The notes under the pieces were generated by a model, which ran no database searches, was not told the DNA's origin, and was given only the letters and a program-made list of their open reading frames with translations. 64,000 bases of DNA from Marinicella gelatinilytica (GTDB lineage Bacteria; Pseudomonadota; Gammaproteobacteria; Xanthomonadales; Marinicellaceae). The stretch covers positions 1 through 64,000 of the forward strand of contig NZ_JAPMLN010000009.1 in the NCBI RefSeq assembly GCF_026410405.1, in the 5' to 3' direction. Below, in pieces: positions 17,951 to 27,528 of the stretch. Position 1 is the first letter of the stretch. Every line of letters starts with the position of its first letter. The position numbers and the translations under genes were made by a program.

Positions 17951-18080
17951 GGCCACCGAGCGAAGGCCAGGTAATGTAAATTAAGCGGTTTGTGCGAAGC
18001 ACAAGAATCTTAATTGAAATGCCGTAGGCCGTGAGTGGACGCCGCCAAGGATGGCGGTGTCCATGTGTTTCGCTTAGCCG
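17951..18080 (+). repeat. Dispersed repeat, copy 1 (about 130 bp)
   Basis: Non-coding. It shares blocks in the same order with the reverse complement of 56865-57010: CCGAGC, GGCCAGGTAA, GCGGTTT, TGCGAAGCA, AGGCCGTGAG, and ACATGT/CCATGTG followed by TTCGC. This copy also holds a strong hairpin (18037-18062, arms GGACGCCGCC and GGCGGTGTCC, loop AAGGAT). It fills most of the 347-base gap between the membrane protein and the next gene. Confidence 0.65.
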
Positions 18081-18194
18081 GAATGACGAGTTGTCTTCAA
18101 CCAGATTATAGAAATCTAACTTCACCAAGACACATTGTTGTTCTTCAATAATGCCCCGCTTTTGATCGCTTTGCTCAGACTATTCTTAAAATGG

Positions 18195-18734
18195 TTATTG
18201 TTCTATATGATTCACGGCATAATGATAGGACTCATTGAAGTTTTTAATGAGACTGTCTAAGAATTTAGTGTTAAGTTGGTTACCGAAGTGGTTATCTTTG
18301 GCTGCAGCGACTTTATCGCGATGCTGTGTGAGCGTTTCTTTGTCTTTTTCAAAAAATGCTATGTTTCCCAGGACAAAATCATTCCAGCGCAGGGCGTTTT
18401 CTTCAAAGTTTTCTGAGTTCTTGGGAACTGTTTTACTCCATTTGACGGCTTTTTTATAATCACCGGCGTGGCCCCATGATTGGGCAGCGTGCCAGCGCAG
18501 GGAGCTTTGCGTGGCATTGTTGACTTCGATGTATTTCTCGATTAATTGGGCGACTTCTTTATGGCAGTTTAAACCATCTTTCAGTAAGGCCCTGAAGCCT
18601 TGGCCCATGGTTTGGTCAAATTCTTTGTAACTTAACGCTAAGTCTGTTTTCAGGTGTTGTTGATAGAGGTCTTGGCAATTTTGCGCATTAGAAGAAAACG
18701 AGAATAAAACAAGTGTGGCTAATAGAATTTTCAT
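18195..18734 (-). CDS. Hypothetical secreted or periplasmic protein
   Basis: 179 residues. The N-terminus MKILLATLVLFSFSSNA is a Sec signal peptide with probable cleavage after NA. The mature part is helical, with two Cys (CQDL; NCHKE) that could form a disulfide and a TPR-like stretch (SLRWHAAQSWGHAGDYKKAV) with Trp/Ala/Gly spacing. No family recognised. It is transcribed away from mraZ, alone. The start ATG at 18734 directly precedes the signal peptide and is the only sensible start. Confidence 0.7.
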   Translation of the reverse strand: MKILLATLVLFSFSSNAQNCQDLYQQHLKTDLALSYKEFDQTMGQGFRALLKDGLNCHKEVAQLIEKYIEVNNATQSSLRWHAAQSWGHAGDYKKAVKWSKTVPKNSENFEENALRWNDFVLGNIAFFEKDKETLTQHRDKVAAAKDNHFGNQLNTKFLDSLIKNFNESYHYAVNHIEQ

Positions 18735-19026
18735 GAATTTTTTATGGGTGATTGTTTACAACTGTGACCGTGATAAATTATTGAAGTTCAAAGGGAGATA
18801 TTGATCAGCGGCCTGGGTTAGTTCACTATCTGACTTTGCAATAGGTTGTATTTAAGCTATACTGCCTTTCTGCATTGCAATGATGCGGATTCTCGTGTAA
18901 AAAATCTCCACACCTTACTCATTAATCACACAATCGCAAACCATAAAAATCAAACACTTAGCGCTATTTCTTAAAGTGAAATATTGTTTAAGCTACTGAA
19001 ATCAAACAATTTTTTAAATTTCCCGC

Positions 19027-19055
19027 TTGACTTAAAACTGGTTTCACCATAAAGT
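19027..19055 (+). promoter_or_regulatory. Probable main promoter of the division cluster
   Basis: TTGACT (19027-19032), 17 bases, TAAAGT (19050-19055). A start near 19062 would put the two MraZ-type boxes just inside the transcript. Confidence 0.55.
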
Positions 19056-19064
19056 GCAATAATG

Positions 19065-19090
19065 TGGGTTTTAGTAACATAATTGTGGGA
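19065..19090 (+). promoter_or_regulatory. MraZ-type boxes
   Basis: TGGGT at 19065-19069 and TGGGA at 19086-19090, spaced 21 bases start to start (two turns). E. coli MraZ binds TGGGN repeats with 10-base spacing just upstream of its own gene; here the middle unit is not recognisable. Confidence 0.45.
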
Positions 19091-19097
19091 TAAAGTA

Positions 19098-19547
19098 GTG
19101 TTTTACGGCGAAGTGGCTCTAAATTTAGATGCAAAAGGTCGATTGGCGATACCATCAATGTATCGTGAACCGATTGCTGACGCCTGCGAAAATGCTTTGG
19201 TTCTTACCTATAATGCTTATGAAAATGACTCGCTGTGGCTGTATCCACAAAAGGAATGGGAGAAAGTACGAGACAGTGTTATGGCGTTAAGTACCTTTGA
19301 TCCCATGCACCGTGCCCTGCAACGTAGATTGGTGGGAAGTGCATATCACCTCAGTCCGGACAAAGGTTCACGGATTTTATTGCCGGTAACGTTACGTCAA
19401 GTGGCTTCCATGGAAAAGCGGGTGGTGATGTTGGGATTAGGTAAAAAGTTTGAGATTTGGAATGAAGATGCCTTGCATAAACAGCGACATCAGGTGCCGA
19501 CTATGGGTGGAGAAGTTTCTGAAGATATGAAGTCATTGGTGTTGTGA
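19098..19547 (+). CDS. mraZ: Transcriptional regulator MraZ
   Basis: 149 residues from the GTG at 19098 (VFYGEVALNLDAKGRLAIPS), which fits the family N-terminus MFRGE..LDAKGRLAIP; the TTG at 19083 would add five unusual residues. It contains two AbrB-like swapped-hairpin repeats, the second around SPDKGSRILLPVTLRQ. MraZ forms a ring and represses the division cluster by binding TGGG repeats upstream of itself; two such boxes are present. GGGA at 19087-19090 serves as ribosome site as well as box. Its stop overlaps the rsmH start (TGATG). Confidence 0.95.
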   Translation: MFYGEVALNLDAKGRLAIPSMYREPIADACENALVLTYNAYENDSLWLYPQKEWEKVRDSVMALSTFDPMHRALQRRLVGSAYHLSPDKGSRILLPVTLRQVASMEKRVVMLGLGKKFEIWNEDALHKQRHQVPTMGGEVSEDMKSLVL

Positions 19548-20461
19548 TGAATCAGTCATTGCACCAAAGCGTCCTGTTGCAAGCTGCCACAGAGGCACTT
19601 GCTATTAATCCTTCGGGTCGGTATTTAGATGCCACCTTTGGTCGTGGCGGTCACGCCAATGAAATCCTTAAAAAACTCAATGCGCAAGGACGTTTGGATG
19701 TCATTGATCGTGATCCGGAGGCTTTATTGGTGGCCGGAAATTTAGCTGACAGTGATTCGCGTGTTACTGTGTTTGCCGGAGATTTTGAATCAGTAATAAC
19801 TGAACAGTTATCTCCAGATACTTATGACGGGGTGTTGTTTGATTTTGGCGTGTCCTCGCCGCAAATTGATCAGGCTGAACGTGGTTTTAGTTTTCAAAAA
19901 GATGGTCCTTTGGATATGCGTATGGATAACCACAGTGGTGATTCAGCCGCTGATTGGTTGGCGGTGGCAGGTTTGGATGAGATGAGACAGATCTTTTGGC
20001 GCTACGGTGAAGAGAAAAATGCACGGCGCATTGCTCAGAAAATAATTGATGCCAGAGACGATCAGCCGCTAACCAGAACCTCTGAATTAGCGGATTTGGT
20101 TTCTGAGGTGAATAAAGCTTACAGCAAAAAGCATCCAGCCACTCGCGTATTTCAAGCCATACGTATTCACATTAATGATGAGTTAGGACAAATTGAGCGC
20201 AGTTTGCCTGAGTCGCTGGCTTTGTTGAAAGCCGGTGGACGATTGGTGGTGATTAGTTTTCATTCTCTGGAAGATCGCTTGGTGAAACGCTTTATGAAAA
20301 AACAAGCCAAACCCATCAAAGTAGATCGGCGGATGCCGATAATGCCGGATAACTTGCCACAAGCAACCATAAAAATCATTGGTAAACCGGTTAAAGCTTA
20401 CGAGGTAGATGCGAATATCCGTGCGCGCAGTGCGGTGATGAGGGTGGCAAAACGGTTATGA
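19547..20461 (+). CDS. rsmH: 16S rRNA (cytosine-1402-N4)-methyltransferase RsmH
   Basis: 304 residues from the ATG at 19547, overlapping the mraZ stop by one base. The AdoMet motif is in YLDATFGRGGHANEIL; the family-specific LFDFGVSSPQIDQAERGFSF and VVISFHSLEDRLVKRFMK are both present. It methylates the N4 position of C1402 in 16S rRNA at the decoding centre. It is a standard second gene of the division cluster (older name mraW). Confidence 0.97.
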   Translation: MNQSLHQSVLLQAATEALAINPSGRYLDATFGRGGHANEILKKLNAQGRLDVIDRDPEALLVAGNLADSDSRVTVFAGDFESVITEQLSPDTYDGVLFDFGVSSPQIDQAERGFSFQKDGPLDMRMDNHSGDSAADWLAVAGLDEMRQIFWRYGEEKNARRIAQKIIDARDDQPLTRTSELADLVSEVNKAYSKKHPATRVFQAIRIHINDELGQIERSLPESLALLKAGGRLVVISFHSLEDRLVKRFMKKQAKPIKVDRRMPIMPDNLPQATIKIIGKPVKAYEVDANIRARSAVMRVAKRL

Positions 20462-20727
20462 ATCCACAACCAATAATAACCTTGGTTTTAGCGGTATTGT
20501 TAGCAGTGGTGCTGGTGGCTTTTGTGTATAGCCAAAACGAAACGCGCAAGGTTTTTGCATCGATTCAACAAATAGAACAAGAAAAAACCCGCCTCAATGG
20601 TGAATGGGCGCGTTTACAAATTGAGTTATCCACTTTGGTTAGCAACAGTCGCATAGAGCATATAGCGAAAAGTGAATTGGGCATGAAATTGCCCGAAGAT
20701 GAACAGATTATGGTCATAAAACGATGA
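20458..20727 (+). CDS. ftsL: Cell division protein FtsL
   Basis: 89 residues: a single N-terminal membrane span (about 6-25, ITLVLAVLLAVVLVAFVYS), then a periplasmic coiled coil (IQQIEQEKTRLNGEWARLQIE) and the conserved end around RIEHIAKSELGMKLP. It forms the FtsQ-FtsL-FtsB complex that activates septal wall synthesis. ATGA overlaps with both rsmH and ftsI confirm its place. Confidence 0.95.
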   Translation: MNPQPIITLVLAVLLAVVLVAFVYSQNETRKVFASIQQIEQEKTRLNGEWARLQIELSTLVSNSRIEHIAKSELGMKLPEDEQIMVIKR

Positions 20728-22442
20728 GACAATCCGGGTCACAAATAAGCCGAACTCAGCTGCGAATGTTAGCGGTGATGGCTTTATTGCTTTGTGGTTT
20801 TTCGGTGGTGGTGGTGCGCGCTTTTGCCATACAGGTAAAAGGCAAAGCGTTTTACCAAGCTCAGGGTGAGATGCGTCATGTTAAAGAAGTGGAAATGCCG
20901 GTGTCGCGCGGTGCCATCTATGATCGCAATGGCGAGCCTCTGGCGTTGAGTACAGCCATGCAGTCAGTGGGGGTGGTGCCGAGTCAGTTACTTGATCAGT
21001 TTTCAAAAGTAGAACAATTGGCAGAAGTGTTACAGCTCAGTGCTGAGGAATTAAAACAAATTATTACCAGCCGCAGTGATCGTCAGTTTTTGTACATTAA
21101 GCGGCGAATAACGCCCATGATGGCCGATGCGGTTAAAGCTTTAAACATGCCCGGCGTGGAATTCCGCACTGAATATAAACGGTTTTATCCATCCGGTGAA
21201 ATTCTTGGCAATGTGGTGGGTTTTACCAATGTCGAGGACCAAGGACAGGAGGGTTTGGAACGGACGTACGATAATTGGTTAACCGGTGTCGCCGGAAAGA
21301 AAACTGTGGTTAAAGACTTATTAGGCCATGCGGTGGCTGATATTGATGTGGATGAAATTAAAGCCCCTAAACCGGGTAAAGATTTATATTTAAGTATTGA
21401 CCGACGTTTGCAGTATGCCGCTTATTTGGCGCTGAAAAAAGTGGTCTATAAGCACCGTGCAAAATCAGGCTCAGTGGTGGTGTTGGATGTCAGCACCGGC
21501 GAAGTGTTGGCGATGGCTAATATGCCTTCATTTAATCCCAATGGCAGTAAAGAAGATAACAATGGTTGGCGAAACCGTGCGGTCACGGATATTTATGAAC
21601 CGGGCTCTGTAATGAAGCCATTTGCCATTGTCGCGGCTTTGGAAAGTGGGCAGTTCGACCGAGCTTCTACCATTAATACTTCACCCGGTGTCTATGAGGT
21701 GGATGGTTTTGTGATTCATGATTTCCGTGATTATGGTGAATTGTCATTGGTCGATATTTTGGTTAAGTCCAGCAACATTGGTGTCGCTAAACTGGTTTTG
21801 GATTTAGGCAAAGAACATTTGTGGGATGTTTATCATCGTTTTGGCTTTGGACAATCAACCGGTAGTGGTTTTATTGGTGAATCTGCCGGTTATTTGCCAC
21901 CACATAACCGCTGGCGAACCGTTGATCATGCGGCTTTATCCCGGGGCTATAATTTATCAGTAACGACTTTACAGTTGGCGGCGGCGTATGCTGTGTTTGC
22001 CAATGACGGTCGTTACCGTGCGCCGACTTTTATCAAAAACAGTCTCAATGAAGAACGTGCCATTATAGATCCGGCGATGGCGGCCAGTGTGAGTGAAATG
22101 TTGTCGCATGTGGTCACAGACAATGCCGGTCACCGTGCCGGATTATCCAATTACAGTGTAGCCGGCAAAACCGGTACCGCCAGAATTGCTGAAAATGGCG
22201 GCTATTCTGATAATTATATGGCTTCATTTGTGGGTTTTTCACCGGTTCATCGACCGCGATTGGTGGTGGCTGTGAATATTAATAGCCCGCAAGGTGAAGC
22301 TTATTATGGTGGTCAGGTGGCGGCACCATTATTCTCTGAAGTCATGAAAACCGGATTACGCTTATTAAATGTGCCGGCGGATGAGGTGCCGTTAACAGCT
22401 GATAATAAGCAGACAACAGAGGTGGAGGACAATCATGGCTAA
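20724..22442 (+). CDS. ftsI: Peptidoglycan D,D-transpeptidase FtsI (PBP3)
   Basis: 572 residues. A short cytoplasmic start and membrane anchor (about 15-32) precede the class B PBP pedestal (VSRGAIYDRNGEPLALS) and the transpeptidase domain. The active-site Ser is S295 in GSVMKP (SxxK), followed by SSN (SSNIGVAK) and KTGT (AGKTGTARI). It crosslinks septal peptidoglycan with FtsW. It overlaps ftsL by 4 bases and murE by 8. Confidence 0.97.
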   Translation: MRQSGSQISRTQLRMLAVMALLLCGFSVVVVRAFAIQVKGKAFYQAQGEMRHVKEVEMPVSRGAIYDRNGEPLALSTAMQSVGVVPSQLLDQFSKVEQLAEVLQLSAEELKQIITSRSDRQFLYIKRRITPMMADAVKALNMPGVEFRTEYKRFYPSGEILGNVVGFTNVEDQGQEGLERTYDNWLTGVAGKKTVVKDLLGHAVADIDVDEIKAPKPGKDLYLSIDRRLQYAAYLALKKVVYKHRAKSGSVVVLDVSTGEVLAMANMPSFNPNGSKEDNNGWRNRAVTDIYEPGSVMKPFAIVAALESGQFDRASTINTSPGVYEVDGFVIHDFRDYGELSLVDILVKSSNIGVAKLVLDLGKEHLWDVYHRFGFGQSTGSGFIGESAGYLPPHNRWRTVDHAALSRGYNLSVTTLQLAAAYAVFANDGRYRAPTFIKNSLNEERAIIDPAMAASVSEMLSHVVTDNAGHRAGLSNYSVAGKTGTARIAENGGYSDNYMASFVGFSPVHRPRLVVAVNINSPQGEAYYGGQVAAPLFSEVMKTGLRLLNVPADEVPLTADNKQTTEVEDNHG

Positions 22443-23931
22443 CTATAAACTGTTGTCCCAACTGTTAAATTGTGTGGAAGCGCGTCAAACCACCCATGTT
22501 GATTTACACATTAAAGGATTGGCCATCGATAGCCGGGAAGTTAAGTCCGGTGATTTATTTTTGGCTTTGTCAGGTCATCACAAGCATGGCATAGCGTTTG
22601 CGGAACAGGCCGAACAAAACGGTGCAGTGGCTATTTTTGCTGAAGCGCCGATCAACAGTCATATTAAACAACTGGCAGTGACTATTCCGGTTTATGAAAT
22701 TAAACAATTAAGTGGCCAATTAGGAAAACTGGCGGCTTTCTTTTTTGACCATCCCAGTGAGCGAATGAAGATCATGGCGGTGACCGGTACCAATGGTAAA
22801 ACCTCGACTGCATGGTTACTGGTTCAAGCGCTACAAGCTTTTGGAGTTAACGCTGCTTACATGGGCACCTTGGGTTTGGGTGATGCGAAAAGATTAAAGC
22901 CGCTGGCTAACACCACGCCATCAGCGTTACACATTCAGTCAAACCTGGCTGAACTGTTAAACCAAGGGATTACGCATGTTTGCATAGAGGCATCATCACA
23001 TGCCTTAGTACAAGGACGATTGAACGGTTTGCGCATTGATACCGGTATTTTTACCAACATCAGTCAAGATCACCTTGATTACCATCAAACCATGCAAGCT
23101 TACAGTGAAGCAAAACAACAGTTGTTCACGCAGTATGCGTTACGCCATGCCGTGATTAATGGAGATGATGACTATGCAAGTCAATGGTTAAAAGAAGGTA
23201 TTAATGCAGACTTAATCAGTGTTTATGGTCAACAACAAACAAAAAACAATGACATAAAACATCACCACACAGCACAAAATGTCGAATTGTCTGAAGTCGG
23301 CATCACTTTTGATTGGCGCCATGATAATGAGCAACACCGCATAACAACGCAACTGCTGGGCCGTTTTAATGTTGATAATTTATTAGCGGTCATGTCCAGT
23401 CTCACTGAAGCCGGATTTCAGGCAACAGATATTATTACTGTGGTGGCACAGTTAAACCCGGTGCCGGGTCGCATGAACACCATTCATCTACCCCATAAAC
23501 AAGTCACTGTGGTGATAGATTTTGCCCATACACCAGACGCATTAGCGCAAGTATTAAACGCGTTGGCCGCACATTGTCAACATGAGTTGTGGTGTGTTTT
23601 TGGTTGTGGTGGCGATCGTGATCGCGGTAAACGTCCTCAAATGGGTGGAATCGCTGAATCTTATGCCGATCGCGTGATTATTACCGATGACAATCCGCGT
23701 TTTGAATCAGCCGCTCAAATTACGGCAGATATTGCTTTAGGCATGAAGAAGCCTCCGCAGATCATCCATAATAGACAGACGGCTATTGAAGAAGCCTTGT
23801 TAAAGGCGGTGACCGGTGATGTGGTTTTGATTGCCGGAAAAGGCCATGAAACAACCCAACAAATAAAAGATCAATACCACGAATTTAGTGATTTTCAGGT
23901 GGTACAAAAGTGGCTGGAGAAAGCCGCATGA
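22435..23931 (+). CDS. murE: UDP-MurNAc-tripeptide synthetase MurE (meso-DAP adding)
   Basis: 498 residues. The P-loop is in AVTGTNGKTSTAWLL (about 120). The DNPR motif in ITDDNPRFES is the signature of enzymes that add meso-diaminopimelate, so the stem peptide is of the usual Gram-negative type. SSHALVQGRL is the other family landmark. It works in the cytoplasm between the MurD-type and MurF steps. It is translationally coupled on both sides. Confidence 0.97.
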   Translation: MANYKLLSQLLNCVEARQTTHVDLHIKGLAIDSREVKSGDLFLALSGHHKHGIAFAEQAEQNGAVAIFAEAPINSHIKQLAVTIPVYEIKQLSGQLGKLAAFFFDHPSERMKIMAVTGTNGKTSTAWLLVQALQAFGVNAAYMGTLGLGDAKRLKPLANTTPSALHIQSNLAELLNQGITHVCIEASSHALVQGRLNGLRIDTGIFTNISQDHLDYHQTMQAYSEAKQQLFTQYALRHAVINGDDDYASQWLKEGINADLISVYGQQQTKNNDIKHHHTAQNVELSEVGITFDWRHDNEQHRITTQLLGRFNVDNLLAVMSSLTEAGFQATDIITVVAQLNPVPGRMNTIHLPHKQVTVVIDFAHTPDALAQVLNALAAHCQHELWCVFGCGGDRDRGKRPQMGGIAESYADRVIITDDNPRFESAAQITADIALGMKKPPQIIHNRQTAIEEALLKAVTGDVVLIAGKGHETTQQIKDQYHEFSDFQVVQKWLEKAA

Positions 23932-25271
23932 TCAAGATGCAACTTCATCAAATAGCTGCCATCGTTAATAGCCAATTGGTGGGCAAGGATGTTCGCATCA
24001 AAGGCGTGTCAACGGATTCCAGAACAGTGCAACCGGGACAATTGTTTGTGGCTTTGGCGGGTGAGCATTTCGATGGTGCTGATTATTGTCAACAAGCGGT
24101 TGAACACGGTGCGGTGGCGGTGTTAGTGAGCCGACCGGTGGAAGTGTCGGTGCCACAATTGATTTGTGATGACACACAAAAAGCTTTGGCGGCTTTAGCC
24201 AGTGCTTGGCTTCAACAATGTCAAGCACAAGTCATTGCCATCACCGGTTCAAACGGTAAAACCACAGTAAAAAATATGCTCTATAGCGTATTAAAACAAC
24301 AAGCTTCGGTACAGGCAACAGCGGGTAACTATAACAATGAAATTGGTTTGCCGTTAACCGTATTGGCATTAAAACCGGAAACCAAATATTTGATATTGGA
24401 AATGGGAGCCGGACAAGCCGGTGATATCGCTTATTTGTGTGAAATTGCGCCACCCAATGTGGCTTTGGTCAATAACATAAGTGAAGCCCATGTGGGTCGA
24501 TTTAATGGCTTGGATGCCATTGCCAAAACCAAAGGTGAAATATACCAGGCGCTTCAATCAGGCGGCTTAGCAGTGATTAACGTCGATGATAATTATCATG
24601 ATAGTTGGTCGATACCAAATGGCGTTAACCAAGTTCGATTTGGTCGCCACAAAGATGCCGATTATCGATTGATGGACAACTCACAAGAAACAGTTCAAGT
24701 AAAAACGTCTGACGGGCAAACCATCCACTTACGTTTGCCGGTGGCCGGTGGACACAATTTAATGAACGCTGCTGCAGTGGTGGCCATGGCCCATTGGCTC
24801 GGGTTTTCTGTGGAACACATAGCGTCCGGATTAAGTCACTTTAAGCCTGAAGCCGGACGATTACAACGTCATCATTTTAAACAAGGCGGTTTATTAATTG
24901 ATGACAGTTATAACGCCAATCCGGCTTCTATGCAGGCAGCTTTATCCGTGTTGCAACAATCCCCCAAACCCCGGGTATTGGTTTGTGGAGATATGTTGGA
25001 ATTGGGGGAAACAGCGATATTGGCACACAAAAAAGTGGGGGAAACAGCGAAGATTATGGGTATTGAAAACGTCTATGCAGTTGGGGACTGGGCAGATGCC
25101 GTGTGCCAGGGTTTTGGTGACTCTGCTTGTCATAGCTTTTGCCAAACTGAACAATTAATTGAAGCCTTAAATAAAAAACTGGATCGAACGGGAACTGTGT
25201 TAGTGAAAGCCTCAAGAGGTATGCGATTGGAGCGCATAGTAGAAGCTTTATTAGCGGAGTCAGCAGCATGA
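23928..25271 (+). CDS. murF: UDP-MurNAc-tripeptide:D-Ala-D-Ala ligase MurF
   Basis: 447 residues from the ATG at 23928, which overlaps the murE stop by ATGA; an upstream GTG at 23910 is in frame but unlikely. The P-loop is in [16 protein letters not shown], and the family block [17 protein letters not shown] and [10 protein letters not shown] are present. It adds D-Ala-D-Ala to complete the UDP-MurNAc-pentapeptide. mraY starts within its stop. Confidence 0.96.
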   Translation: MIKMQLHQIAAIVNSQLVGKDVRIKGVSTDSRTVQPGQLFVALAGEHFDGADYCQQAVEHGAVAVLVSRPVEVSVPQLICDDTQKALAALASAWLQQCQAQVIAITGSNGKTTVKNMLYSVLKQQASVQATAGNYNNEIGLPLTVLALKPETKYLILEMGAGQAGDIAYLCEIAPPNVALVNNISEAHVGRFNGLDAIAKTKGEIYQALQSGGLAVINVDDNYHDSWSIPNGVNQVRFGRHKDADYRLMDNSQETVQVKTSDGQTIHLRLPVAGGHNLMNAAAVVAMAHWLGFSVEHIASGLSHFKPEAGRLQRHHFKQGGLLIDDSYNANPASMQAALSVLQQSPKPRVLVCGDMLELGETAILAHKKVGETAKIMGIENVYAVGDWADAVCQGFGDSACHSFCQTEQLIEALNKKLDRTGTVLVKASRGMRLERIVEALLAESAA

Positions 25272-26350
25272 TATTTTGGTTGGCAGAACAATTACAATCT
25301 CACTTTTCCTGGTTAAATGTATTTGGCTATTTAACTTTTCGTGCGGTGGTGGCTGCACTCACTGCTTTGATTTTTTCGCTGATGTTGGGTGGTCGATTTA
25401 TCAAATGGTTACAAGCCAAACAAATCGGACAACAGGTGCGAGAAATCGGTCCTGAAAGTCATCTCAGTAAACAAGGTACACCGACTATGGGTGGTGCCAT
25501 GATTTTAGTCATTATTGGTGTGGTCACATTGTTATGGGCTGATCTCAGTAATCACTATATTTGGCTGGCGTTATTCGTGATAACCGGTTTTGGATTAATC
25601 GGTTGGTTGGATGATTACAAAAAAATTCACCGTAAAAATTCCGACGGTTTGGCAGCACGTTATAAATATTCGTTGCAATCGTTGGTGGGGTTACTGGCTG
25701 TGGTGTATTTGTTTGTTTTTGGAGACAGTAGCATCCGAGAACAACTGGTGGTGCCGATGGTGACTGATTTTAATTGGCATCTTGGTTGGTTGACCATTCC
25801 GCTTGGATATTTTGTCATTGTTGGCGCCAGTAATGCTGTTAATTTAACCGATGGTTTAGATGGTTTAGCCATTATGCCAACCGTGTTGGTGGCATCCGCA
25901 TTGGGGGTGTTTGCTTATGTTGCGGGTAATGCAGTTATTAGTGAGTATCTGATTTTACCTTTTGTGCCAGGAGCCGGCGAATTGTCAATATTCTGCGCGG
26001 CCATGGTTGGTTCCGGTTTGGGGTTTCTTTGGTATAACGCGTATCCGGCTCAGGTTTTCATGGGTGATGTCGGGGCTTTGGCATTGGGGGCGGCCTTAGG
26101 TTTGGTGGCTTTTATTACCCGCCAAGAGTTTGTGTTTTTTATTATGGCCGGCGTGTTTGTAATGGAAACCGCTTCAGTCATTTTACAGGTGGCGTCTTTT
26201 AAATTACGGGGAAAACGAATTTTTAGAATGGCACCGATTCACCACCACTTTGAATTGAAAGGCTGGGCTGAACCTAAAGTCATCGTACGGTTTTGGATTA
26301 TCGCGATTATTTTGGTTCTGGTTGGTTTAGCCACTTTAAAAATACGCTGA
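25268..26350 (+). CDS. mraY: Phospho-MurNAc-pentapeptide translocase MraY
   Basis: 360 residues, a ten-span inner-membrane enzyme that makes lipid I. Catalytic and Mg-binding landmarks are [10 protein letters not shown] with NSDGL, then [13 protein letters not shown], then [11 protein letters not shown] and the HHHFEL loop near the end. Its stop is 2 bases before ftsW; in most gammaproteobacteria murD stands here. Confidence 0.97.
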   Translation: MIFWLAEQLQSHFSWLNVFGYLTFRAVVAALTALIFSLMLGGRFIKWLQAKQIGQQVREIGPESHLSKQGTPTMGGAMILVIIGVVTLLWADLSNHYIWLALFVITGFGLIGWLDDYKKIHRKNSDGLAARYKYSLQSLVGLLAVVYLFVFGDSSIREQLVVPMVTDFNWHLGWLTIPLGYFVIVGASNAVNLTDGLDGLAIMPTVLVASALGVFAYVAGNAVISEYLILPFVPGAGELSIFCAAMVGSGLGFLWYNAYPAQVFMGDVGALALGAALGLVAFITRQEFVFFIMAGVFVMETASVILQVASFKLRGKRIFRMAPIHHHFELKGWAEPKVIVRFWIIAIILVLVGLATLKIR

Positions 26351-26352
26351 TT

Positions 26353-27528
26353 ATGACTGCTAAAGCCAACAAAAATAAACAAATACATTGGTACCGGGTG
26401 GGTGTCGATGGTTGGCTATGTGCGGCATTTTTTAGTTTATTGTTTATCGGAATTGTGATGGTTGCGTCAGCTTCTGTGGCAGTGGCTGAAAACGCCACAT
26501 CCGATCCGTTTTATTATCTGAAGCGACATTTATTGTTTATTGTTATGAGCTTTATGGGCGCTTGGGCGGTGCTCAATATTCCGGTTTCTTGGTTCCAGCG
26601 ATTAAGCCGACCGGCTTTAATTGTCACCATGGTGTTATTGGTGTTAATTATGATTCCCGGTATTGGTATTGAAGTCAATGGTGCCAGACGGTGGTTGAAT
26701 TTAGGTGTTTCTCGATTTCAGGTGGTTGAGGCAGTTAAGTTGGCTTTAATTATGTCGTTAGCCGCTTATGTGGTTAAACATGAAGAAGCCATCAGAGCGT
26801 CAATGCTGGGTGTTTTACGACCCATTTTATTGACCGCAGTGATTGTGGGATTATTGTTGGTGCAGCCGGATTTTGGTTCAGGTGTGTTGTTAATGGCAAT
26901 CACCATTATCATGGTGTTTATTGCTGGCGCCCGTTACCGCGATTTGACTTTAATTGGTCTCATAAGTGGTTCAGCGGTGTTGGTTTTGGCTTGGGCAGAG
27001 CCGTATCGTGTTAAGCGATTGGTTAACTTTACTGACCCTTGGCAAGATCCTTTTAATGCCGGTTTTCAATTGGTTCAGGCCTTAATCGCGGTGGGTCGTG
27101 GTGAGTTAACCGGTGTGGGTATTGGTGCCGGTATTCAAAAACTATTTTATTTACCGGAAGCTCACACAGATTTTATCTTTGCAGTTTACGCCGAAGAAAT
27201 GGGTTTTTTGGGTGTGTTATTGATGGTGGGTTTATTTATATTGCTGTTTGTGCGAATTTTTAAAATTTCACGACAGGCTTTTATCAATGGCCAAATTTAT
27301 GGTGGTTTTTTATGCTCCGGCATTGTGGTTTGGTTGGCTTTACAGACATTTTTAAGTATGGGCGTGAATTTAGGTATGTTGCCCACCAAGGGCCTGACTT
27401 TGCCGTTTATTTCATCCGGTGGTAGTGCCATTATGATGAATATTATTGCCATTGCGTTGGTGGTTCGGGTGTCTTATGAAAACCGTAAAATGAATTTCAG
27501 GTTGACAAAGCAGGAGGCAAGCGCATGA
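26353..27528 (+). CDS. ftsW: Septal peptidoglycan glycosyltransferase FtsW
   Basis: 391 residues from the ATG at 26353, 2 bases after mraY; a longer in-frame start inside mraY is not needed. It is a SEDS-family multispan protein with the typical NGARRWLNLG and FIFAVYAEEMGFLG segments and the PTKGLTLPFISSGGSA end. It polymerises septal glycan from lipid II with FtsI. murG follows with an ATGA overlap. Confidence 0.96.
   Translation: MTAKANKNKQIHWYRVGVDGWLCAAFFSLLFIGIVMVASASVAVAENATSDPFYYLKRHLLFIVMSFMGAWAVLNIPVSWFQRLSRPALIVTMVLLVLIMIPGIGIEVNGARRWLNLGVSRFQVVEAVKLALIMSLAAYVVKHEEAIRASMLGVLRPILLTAVIVGLLLVQPDFGSGVLLMAITIIMVFIAGARYRDLTLIGLISGSAVLVLAWAEPYRVKRLVNFTDPWQDPFNAGFQLVQALIAVGRGELTGVGIGAGIQKLFYLPEAHTDFIFAVYAEEMGFLGVLLMVGLFILLFVRIFKISRQAFINGQIYGGFLCSGIVVWLALQTFLSMGVNLGMLPTKGLTLPFISSGGSAIMMNIIAIALVVRVSYENRKMNFRLTKQEASA

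Larger units (their letters stand above)
18735..19097. other. 363-bp divergent intergenic region upstream of mraZ
   Basis: No gene or tRNA seen. A first promoter-like pair lies at 18836-18863 (TTGCAA, 16 bases, TATACT), followed by the palindrome CATTGCAATG (18873-18882). If it is active on the plus strand, the transcript would have a leader of more than 200 bases before mraZ, or a small RNA. A second pair nearer mraZ is listed separately. Confidence 0.4.

Noticed and set aside
26293-26352. Longer ftsW start inside mraY
   Set aside because: The frame is open there, but the extra residues are unlike FtsW; the ATG at 26353 fits the family and the spacing.
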